Positions 1 to 5,827 of a stretch of 19,577 nt of DNA are shown one piece after another; position 1 is the stretch's first letter; the number at the start of each line of letters is the position of its first letter. The stretch lies in assembly GCA_964367945.1 (NCBI GenBank), contig CAYIZZ010000034.1, positions 1 to 19,577 of the forward strand, written 5' to 3'. This DNA is from JAAYCI01 sp964367945 (lineage in GTDB: Bacteria > Bacillota > Clostridia > Oscillospirales > Ruminococcaceae). The notes under the pieces are model-generated. The model worked only from the letters and a program-made list of their open reading frames with translations, was not told where the DNA came from and did no database searches. A program made the position numbers and the translations under genes.

Positions 1-1161
1 ATGTTTGGTGCGGTAGAGGCTGAAGCAGAAGAAAATGAAGACATGTTCACACAGCCGCAAGCTGAAGAAGATGCTGAAGATGCAATCAATATTTTCGATA
101 CAAAAGAATTGATTGAAGATGAAGTTAATGCAGGACTTGCAGCTATTTTTAATAATGCAGAACTTGAAATGAATGAAGGCTTGTTTGCACAGCCGCAAGC
201 GGAAGAAAGTGCAGATGAGGTAGATGTTTTTGATGTGGTAGAGCCGCAAGATGACTTGTTTACAGATGTTTCGGCACAAGCAGATGACGGCATGTTGCAG
301 GAAAGCGAAGATATATTTGAAGAAGACTTTTTCGATGTTGGAAAAGAGCAAGATACCGAAGCACAACCAAACAATATAGAAGACTTTTTTGATGTGGATG
401 AAGTACAAACAAGCTCGGATATAGATTTGTTTGATGTAGAAGATGTGGAACCGCAAGAAGACTTTGCACAAAATGTTTTGCAAGCAATAGCGTTGCAAGA
501 TCAAGACATAGATGCACCTATGCCACTGTCACAGTATGTGGAAAGTGATGTTGTAGCAGAGCAAGAAAGCATGGATATACCACAAGAAGAACAAACGATG
601 CGATTAGTGGGTGAAATATTTAAAACATATATTTTGGCCGAGCACAATAATGTTCTTTGCCTGGTAGATAAACATGCAGCTCACGAGAGGATACTGTATG
701 AACAGCTTATAAGCGAAAGGGGTAGCGCAGGTAGTCAGCAGCTACTCGCACCGGTGCACGTTGATCTGTCGGCGGCAGAGAAAGACGCCTTGCTCCAAAA
801 TAGTGATGTGCTGATGAATGCAGGCATTGAGGTGGAAGACTTTGGTGGAAATGCTGTGTTGGTGCGTGGAGTGCCGGATGACGTGGAAAACACCGATATT
901 GAAAATCTGGTGATAGAAGTTGCGGCAAGGATGTCTGAAAATGGCAACGACAGCATGAATGAAAAAACAGAATGGGTGCTACATTCCATTGCGTGCAGAG
1001 CTGCCACAAAAGCCGGAGATACAACACATCCTGAAGAATTGCTGGCGCTAGCGTGTGATATTTTAAGTGGTAGGGTACCAATGTTTTGTCCTCATGGGCG
1101 CCCGGTTGTGCTGGAAATCACCAAAAAGGAGCTGGAGAAACAGTTTGGCCGACTTGGATAA
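1..1161 (+). CDS. mutL: DNA mismatch repair protein MutL, C-terminal part (5' end outside window)
   Basis: MutL couples mismatch recognition by MutS to strand removal. Only the 3' part is present: the N-terminal GHKL ATPase must lie upstream, so the ATG at base 1 is probably internal. Residues 1-195 of the visible part are a very acidic, low-complexity linker with recurring DLFDV, EPQ and AQPQAEE motifs. The C-terminal dimerisation and endonuclease domain starts near residue 200. It carries D223-K-H-A-A-H-E229...E234, the endonuclease motif DQHA(X)2E(X)4E with Q replaced by K. QQLLAP at 246-251 fits the beta-clamp binding motif. A331-C332-R333 and C363-P-H-G-R-P368 fit the remaining metal-site motifs. 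The family assignment is firm. Nicking activity is inferred from the motifs. The gene overlaps miaA by 17 bases. Confidence 0.93.
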   Translation: MFGAVEAEAEENEDMFTQPQAEEDAEDAINIFDTKELIEDEVNAGLAAIFNNAELEMNEGLFAQPQAEESADEVDVFDVVEPQDDLFTDVSAQADDGMLQESEDIFEEDFFDVGKEQDTEAQPNNIEDFFDVDEVQTSSDIDLFDVEDVEPQEDFAQNVLQAIALQDQDIDAPMPLSQYVESDVVAEQESMDIPQEEQTMRLVGEIFKTYILAEHNNVLCLVDKHAAHERILYEQLISERGSAGSQQLLAPVHVDLSAAEKDALLQNSDVLMNAGIEVEDFGGNAVLVRGVPDDVENTDIENLVIEVAARMSENGNDSMNEKTEWVLHSIACRAATKAGDTTHPEELLALACDILSGRVPMFCPHGRPVVLEITKKELEKQFGRLG

Positions 1162-2074
1162 AACAAAGCTGATAGTAGTGTGTGGCCCTACAGCCACGGG
1201 GAAATCCAGCCTTGCTGTGAGGCTGGCAAAGCAGTATAATGGCGAAATAATCAGCGCAGATTCGATGCAAATTTATAAAGGCCTGGTGGTAGGTACTGCC
1301 GCTGAAACCAATACAGACGGTGTACCTCAGCATTTGGTGGGTTTTCTTTCTCCGAAAGAGCGATTTTCTACTGCTGATTGGCAAGAAAAGGCAAAAGAGC
1401 TTATTAAAGATATCACAGCAAGAGGTGCTGTTCCGATTATTTGTGGTGGAACAGGGCTTTACATCAGCAGCTTATTGCAAGGGCTCAGCTTTGAAAAAGA
1501 AGATACAAACGAAGAGCTGAGAAAAGAGCTTGCAAGCGAGTGGGAAAACTGTGGCGGCAAAGCTATGCTGGAAAAACTGGCAAAGTATGATCCTCAGCGT
1601 GCAGTGCAGCTGCATGAAAATGATAAAAAACGTGTTTTGCGAGCGCTGGAACAAAGTATTATAACAGGCCTTAGTGCACAGCAGAGAAATGAGCTTAGCA
1701 AGCAATATCCTTCGCCATATGATGCGCTGGTTTTGGGTATAAACTATAAAGAACGCAGCAGCCTTTATGCCGCTATAGAAAAGCGGGTAGATATCATGAT
1801 GCAAGATGACCTGATATCAGAAGCAAAGATGGTGTGGGAAAATAAAGAGGCATATAAAACTGCCGTGCAGGCAATAGGATACAAAGAATTTTTCCCCTAT
1901 TTTGAAGGGGTGCAATCTCAAGAAGACTGTGTGAAGAAATTAAAACAAGCCACCAGAAACTATGCCAAAAGGCAAGTTACATGGTTTTCTAAAATGCAAG
2001 AAATCCATTGGTTTTGTCCGCAAACTGATAACATGCAAGAGGAAATATATGCACTTTGTGCATCGTTTTTGTAA
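1145..2074 (+). CDS. miaA: tRNA dimethylallyltransferase MiaA
   Basis: MiaA transfers a dimethylallyl group to N6 of A37 in tRNAs that read codons starting with U. The P-loop GPTATGKS is at residues 14-21, followed by DSMQIYKGLVVGTA and GGTGLYISSLLQG, all family signatures; 309 residues is the normal length. I chose TTG at 1145 as start. GGAG at 1134-1137 lies 7 bases upstream, and the protein then begins just before the first beta strand and P-loop. An ATG at 1067 in the same frame would add 26 residues that are out-of-frame mutL sequence. The 17-base overlap with mutL suggests coupled translation; mutL-miaA is a common pair in Bacillota. No hfq gene follows, although it is often next. Confidence 0.95.
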   Translation: MADLDKTKLIVVCGPTATGKSSLAVRLAKQYNGEIISADSMQIYKGLVVGTAAETNTDGVPQHLVGFLSPKERFSTADWQEKAKELIKDITARGAVPIICGGTGLYISSLLQGLSFEKEDTNEELRKELASEWENCGGKAMLEKLAKYDPQRAVQLHENDKKRVLRALEQSIITGLSAQQRNELSKQYPSPYDALVLGINYKERSSLYAAIEKRVDIMMQDDLISEAKMVWENKEAYKTAVQAIGYKEFFPYFEGVQSQEDCVKKLKQATRNYAKRQVTWFSKMQEIHWFCPQTDNMQEEIYALCASFL

Positions 2075-2203
2075 TAGTTTTTTTACTGTAAAAGCAGTAT
2101 GCAAGCGTTATGTTGTGGGTGATTTGTGGCAAAAAAGTAGATGGTATTCACTATGATAAGGTATTTATGCTGATTTGTTATGTAAAATCAGTGCTTATCA
2201 GAA

Positions 2204-2208
2204 GGGAG
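2204..2208 (+). promoter_or_regulatory. Strong ribosome binding site in front of a CTG codon
   Basis: GGGAG within GAAGGGAG lies 9 bases upstream of CTG at 2218-2220, in frame with the HlyD-like gene. No ATG, GTG or TTG sits at the right distance. The other in-frame candidates, ATG 2110, ATG 2167 and GTG 2191, have no or only weak upstream complementarity. This suggests a rare CTG start, or a start codon changed by mutation or sequencing error. Confidence 0.5.
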
Positions 2209-2217
2209 ACAAGTACA

Positions 2218-3564
2218 CTGAAAAAGGAAATTTATCCAAAAGAAGATAGAATACAATATGATGGATATGACGCAAAAATAGAGCAAGAAGAATTTCGGAC
2301 GAAACAAAGAAAAGTAAATATACGCAAGTATTTGAAATTGCTATATTTGTTGCCGTTAATACCTATTGTATATTTTGCGATACAAGTATTTATCGTTATA
2401 TCGCCGCGTATGCGTACCGATGTAGTGAAAAATGGAACTATGACAGATTACATGACGGTGAATGGTCAAGTGGTGCTGGATAGCCAGCCGATATATAGCG
2501 ACATGTCGGGATATATTTACTATACCGTCCAAGATGGCGAGCGTGTGTCGAATGACACAGAAGTGGCGCAGTTTTTTGCAACAGAGGCCGGTGTGGAAGC
2601 AATGGACATCATTGCGGCGGCCGATGAAGAGCTTGAAATGATACAAGAGGCATCGCAAACAGTGGTGGAAGGCAGTGACCTTGAAAATTTGCTGGATGAG
2701 ATGCAAACGGGCTTATATAGCTTGCTAAATGCAATGGAATCAAACAATTATTCAGAGTTGGAATCAGTGGTGGGTCAGTTGAGCTTGGCTGACAATAAAA
2801 TGCAGATTGCCACAGGTGAGGCTACGGATTTTGATGCGTATATAGCAAGCCTGGAAAGCCTTAAAGATGAATATGAAATTTTGGCGGTGCCCATAGGTGT
2901 GGCTACTGTGTCGGACAGTGGATATTTTGTGTCTTCAGAGCTGCAAGACGTGGTGTCTTTGGACTATGAAGCGGCCGCAGGGATGGATCCTATTTCTTTA
3001 CAGCAGACAATGAATGATGAGCCAATATACCATAATGAGAATGTACTGGGACATATTGTTAAAGACTATAAGTGGTCATATTTCACCACAGTGTCTGCAA
3101 GTGAGGCGCAGAGGTTTGTTGTGGGCGATAAATCGTTGCGGCTACGTTTTCCAAACAGCGGCGGTATGGAAGTATCTGTGGAAGTGGAAAGCGTTACAGT
3201 GGACGAGGTGAACGACCTTGCTAAAATAGAGCTGTTTTGTGATGAGATTAGCGCAGATGTGCTATCGATGCATGTGGAAGAAGCTGAGATTGTTTTTGGG
3301 GTAGAAGAAGGCGTGCGAATCCCAAAAGAAGCACTGAGGCTGGTCAACGAAACAAATGAAGATGGCAGTGTTAGCACTCATCAAGGCGTGTATATACAGT
3401 TCGGAAATATGGTATACTTCAGACGCGTGGAAATAATACTAGAGGATGAATACTACTTTTTGGCTTCGTGGGATTATGAAAGTGGTGTAAACGAGGTGCA
3501 ACTGTACGATACAGTGGTGGTAGACCCAGGAGGTGTGGAGCTATATGACGGTAAAATACTGTGA
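2218..3564 (+). CDS. HlyD-like membrane-anchored protein (membrane fusion / adaptor family)
   Basis: This is a single-pass membrane protein with the layout of HlyD-type periplasmic adaptors; its substrate is unknown. From the CTG start it has a charged cytoplasmic N-terminus of about 38 residues, then one hydrophobic helix (YLLPLIPIVYFAIQVFIVI). A first lipoyl/barrel-sandwich half follows around GYIYYTVQDGERV. An acidic alpha-helical middle region and a second beta-rich part containing GVRIPKEALRLV come next. The frame is open back to ATG 2110 (484 residues), so the start is uncertain; CTG 2218 is chosen only for its ribosome binding site. No ABC transporter or outer-membrane partner lies nearby. 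Instead it sits just upstream of yggS-sepF-divIVA, an arrangement I recall from other Clostridia. A role in cell-envelope assembly is inference. Confidence 0.7.
   Translation: MKKEIYPKEDRIQYDGYDAKIEQEEFRTKQRKVNIRKYLKLLYLLPLIPIVYFAIQVFIVISPRMRTDVVKNGTMTDYMTVNGQVVLDSQPIYSDMSGYIYYTVQDGERVSNDTEVAQFFATEAGVEAMDIIAAADEELEMIQEASQTVVEGSDLENLLDEMQTGLYSLLNAMESNNYSELESVVGQLSLADNKMQIATGEATDFDAYIASLESLKDEYEILAVPIGVATVSDSGYFVSSELQDVVSLDYEAAAGMDPISLQQTMNDEPIYHNENVLGHIVKDYKWSYFTTVSASEAQRFVVGDKSLRLRFPNSGGMEVSVEVESVTVDEVNDLAKIELFCDEISADVLSMHVEEAEIVFGVEEGVRIPKEALRLVNETNEDGSVSTHQGVYIQFGNMVYFRRVEIILEDEYYFLASWDYESGVNEVQLYDTVVVDPGGVELYDGKIL
3528..3535 (+). promoter_or_regulatory. Ribosome binding site that fixes the yggS start
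   Basis: AGGAGGTG is a near-perfect anti-16S match located inside the end of the upstream HlyD-like gene. It is 9 bases before ATG 3545. The in-frame GTG at 3533 overlaps the site itself and so cannot be the start. Confidence 0.8.
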
Positions 3565-4261
3565 TGAAGAGCTGATACGCCGTAATGTGGAAGAAGTTAG
3601 GGAACAAATTGCCAATGCGGCAATCAAAGCGGGAAGAAATCCCGGTGAAATTACCCTTGTTGGGGTGAGTAAGACCCAGCCACCACAAGCAGTGCGTGCT
3701 TTGATAAATGCAGGCGTAGAGATAATTGGAGAAAATAGAGTACAAGAACTGCTGGAAAAAGAAGAGCATTTGAAAGATATTCCACATAAAACACATCTTA
3801 TTGGACATTTGCAACGAAACAAAGCAAAATTTTTACCGGGACATGTGGATATGGTGCAGAGCCTTTCAAGTGTTCAGACAATGCAAGCTTTGCAAAAGGC
3901 TTATGCTGATAAAACAAAGCCGATCGATGTGCTGATAGAAGTAAATATTGGCGATGAATCGAGTAAAACAGGGATAGATAAAGGCGAGGTTATGGAGCTT
4001 GCCGCCATGGTTTGCCAAAGTAAAGAGCTTTGCCTGCGTGGGCTGATGGCCATACCACCGTATTTAGAAGGTGAAGCTGTGCGCATTTATTTTGCACAAA
4101 TGTATCAACTGTTTATTGACATAAAGGCAAAAAAAATGGATAATAATACTATTAATGTATTATCTATGGGTATGTCTTCAGATTTTGAGTTTGCCATTGC
4201 TGAAGGATCCACAATGGTACGTGTGGGAACCCGATTGTTTGGTCAGAGAAATGTACGGTAA
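3545..4261 (+). CDS. yggS: YggS/YlmE family PLP-binding protein
   Basis: This is a cytoplasmic PLP carrier/homeostasis protein with an alanine-racemase-like N-terminal TIM barrel fold but no known enzyme activity. The PLP lysine is K43 in VGVSKTQP. ENRVQELLEK, THLIGHLQRNK, GLMAIPP and the phosphate-binding SMGMSSDFEFAIAEGSTMVRVG follow in family order. At 238 residues the length is normal. ATG 3545 is chosen because AGGAGGTG lies 9 bases upstream, which gives a 20-base overlap with the HlyD-like gene and suggests translational coupling. sepF follows after 33 bases. The yggS-sepF link is widespread in Gram-positive division clusters, where this gene is called ylmE. Confidence 0.95.
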   Translation: MTVKYCDEELIRRNVEEVREQIANAAIKAGRNPGEITLVGVSKTQPPQAVRALINAGVEIIGENRVQELLEKEEHLKDIPHKTHLIGHLQRNKAKFLPGHVDMVQSLSSVQTMQALQKAYADKTKPIDVLIEVNIGDESSKTGIDKGEVMELAAMVCQSKELCLRGLMAIPPYLEGEAVRIYFAQMYQLFIDIKAKKMDNNTINVLSMGMSSDFEFAIAEGSTMVRVGTRLFGQRNVR

Positions 4262-4294
4262 AATCATCTCAAAGATAGGTAAAGGAGACTGAAT

Positions 4295-4726
4295 ATGGGT
4301 TTATTTGATAAAATCCGTGATATCATGGGCGTAGAGGAAGACGATTACGAAAATGAAGAGATGGAGTTTGTTGGCGCGAATAGCATGACAGCATCCTCAA
4401 GTGATGTATCTGCGTCAAAAAGCAACAAAGTAGTAAGCGTAAATGCTACCACGTCTTTGCAGGTGGTGTTGGTTTCACCGGAACGTTTTGACGACGCTTC
4501 TTCGGTGGCCGATCTTTTGATTGAACGTCGTGCTGTGGTACTGAATTTAGAGGGCACACCCAAAGAAGCCTCCAGACGCCTTTTGGACTTTTTGACAGGT
4601 GTTTCGTATGCAAACGATGGACATATTAAGCGTGTGGCAAACAACACCTTTATCATCACGCCTAGAAATGTGGATATTGTGGGAGATATTTTAGACGAGC
4701 TTCAAAACAATGGCTCCTTGTGGTAA
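4295..4726 (+). CDS. sepF: Cell division protein SepF
   Basis: SepF is a membrane-associated protein that bundles FtsZ polymers and tethers the Z ring. MGLFDKIRDIMG at the N-terminus is the amphipathic membrane-targeting helix. Residues about 15-50 are a flexible acidic, Ser/Ala-rich linker. Residues about 55-143 are the SepF core (VVLVSPERFDDASSVADLL ... RRAVVLNLEG ... NNTFIITPRNVDI). The length of 143 residues is typical. AAGGAG at 4281-4286 is 8 bases before ATG. It lies between yggS and divIVA as in other Bacillota, but ylmG (a YggT-family membrane protein often found next) is missing. Confidence 0.96.
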   Translation: MGLFDKIRDIMGVEEDDYENEEMEFVGANSMTASSSDVSASKSNKVVSVNATTSLQVVLVSPERFDDASSVADLLIERRAVVLNLEGTPKEASRRLLDFLTGVSYANDGHIKRVANNTFIITPRNVDIVGDILDELQNNGSLW

Positions 4727-4745
4727 GCATGGACGCTTGGTAAGG

Positions 4746-4770
4746 CGCAGAGCAATAAACATGCTCTGCG
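4746..4770 (+). terminator. Hairpin after sepF, possible attenuator or weak terminator
   Basis: CGCAGAGCA (4746-4754) pairs perfectly with TGCTCTGCG (4762-4770) around a 7-base loop. A T5 run comes only 10 bases later, at 4781-4785, so this is not a textbook terminator. It occupies the place where ylmG is often found and may lower read-through from sepF into divIVA. Confidence 0.45.
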
Positions 4771-4817
4771 TTCGTCTGCGTTTTTGTGAAAAGTGCGGAT
4801 GATAAATATAGTGGTTA

Positions 4818-4823
4818 TATAAT
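4818..4823 (+). promoter_or_regulatory. Possible -10 element upstream of divIVA
   Basis: A perfect TATAAT lies 33 bases before the divIVA ATG and downstream of the sepF hairpin. No good -35 hexamer is seen 16-18 bases upstream (the closest is TGCGGA), so an independent divIVA promoter is only possible. Confidence 0.3.
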
Positions 4824-4856
4824 GAATAGTGATGGAATATACAGGAGGTAGGCACA

Positions 4857-5765
4857 ATGACTTCAAAAGATATTAGGAGCCAGCCGTTTGAAATTGTTCG
4901 CAAAGGATATAATCCGGATGCTGTGGATGATTATTTGATGCAAGTGGCAAAAGCTATGGAGCGTGTGGAAAATGACTTGTATACGGCTATGACTGAGCGT
5001 GACCAGTATCTTGAGCAAAGAGACACTCTTTTAGCGGATAAAGAAGACTTGCAAGCGAAACTATATGTTTTGGCAGGTAAGGTAGAGGAATATCGTGGCC
5101 ACGAAGATTCTTTGAAAACAGTTCTTATCAATGCACAGCGCATGGGTGAGACAGTGGTGCATGAGGCAAAACAAAAAGCAGAGCAAATACTGAGAGATGC
5201 TACCGGCCAAAGCGAACTATTGCGCCAACGTGCCGAGGAAGAAACACGCAGAGAATGCGCTACACTTGAAAATCTTCAAGGTGAAGTGAAAACATTCAAA
5301 ACAACAATTTTGAACTTGTATAAACAGCATATTGAATCGCTGAGTGCGCTGGATGCACCTATGCAGCATGCACATGAAATCCTTAGCGATATGCGGCCTC
5401 AGCAAAAAGAAGATGAAGTGAGTGCTGTAGCAGAGCAAGATGATATAGCTGCTGTGAACATATTACAGCAAGCACCGGCAACTTTACCGGCCCAGGAAAA
5501 TCCTCTTGAGGTATCTTTAAAAGCAGACCCGTTTAGCATAGAGAATGACTTTCAAACAGAGGAAAAAGTAAACCTTCAAAGCAATCCTTTTGAAGCAAGC
5601 GCGAAAGAGGTTGAAGATTTATTTGCAGAGCCAAAAATGGATGATCAGTTTTCGTTTGATATAGGACAAAACCAAGATGAAAACCCATTTGCAAGCTTTG
5701 ATAATAATCAAAAAGGGATGTTCGACAATGATTTGTTCGGCAATGAAATGCCGGAAGAAAAATAG
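4857..5765 (+). CDS. divIVA: DivIVA family polar/septal scaffold protein
   Basis: DivIVA proteins bind negatively curved membrane at poles and septa and recruit partners. The N-terminal lipid-binding domain is clear: DIRSQPFEIVRKGYNPDAVDDYL at residues 4-26, passing into coiled coil at about 27-190. From about residue 200 there is a long acidic, Gln/Asn-rich and probably disordered tail with repeated NPL/DPF/NPF motifs (ENPLEV, ADPFSI, SNPFEA, ENPFAS), ending in DLFGNEMPEEK. At 302 residues it is much longer than the 164-residue B. subtilis protein, the excess being this tail. AGGAGGT at 4843-4849 is 7 bases before ATG. It lies between sepF and ileS, as in many Gram-positive bacteria. Confidence 0.94.
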   Translation: MTSKDIRSQPFEIVRKGYNPDAVDDYLMQVAKAMERVENDLYTAMTERDQYLEQRDTLLADKEDLQAKLYVLAGKVEEYRGHEDSLKTVLINAQRMGETVVHEAKQKAEQILRDATGQSELLRQRAEEETRRECATLENLQGEVKTFKTTILNLYKQHIESLSALDAPMQHAHEILSDMRPQQKEDEVSAVAEQDDIAAVNILQQAPATLPAQENPLEVSLKADPFSIENDFQTEEKVNLQSNPFEASAKEVEDLFAEPKMDDQFSFDIGQNQDENPFASFDNNQKGMFDNDLFGNEMPEEK

Positions 5766-5776
5766 CAATATCATAA

Positions 5777-5792
5777 ATCCCATGCGTGGGAT
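5777..5792 (+). other. Small hairpin between divIVA and ileS
   Basis: ATCCCA (5777-5782) and TGGGAT (5787-5792) form a 6-bp stem with a TGCG loop. No T run follows, so it is not an intrinsic terminator. The 62-base gap is too short for a T-box leader. Confidence 0.35.
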
Positions 5793-5827
5793 ATAATAAC
5801 ATTATAAGTCTCAGAAGGAGAAGTGAA

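Noticed and set aside
2078..2103. Terminator between miaA and the HlyD-like gene
   Set aside because: Only a 5-bp stem (TACTG/CAGTA) is found and no T run follows it; the T run lies before the stem.
5766..5827. T-box riboswitch before ileS
   Set aside because: The gap is only 62 bases, with a 6-bp hairpin and no T-box sequence, specifier loop or terminator.
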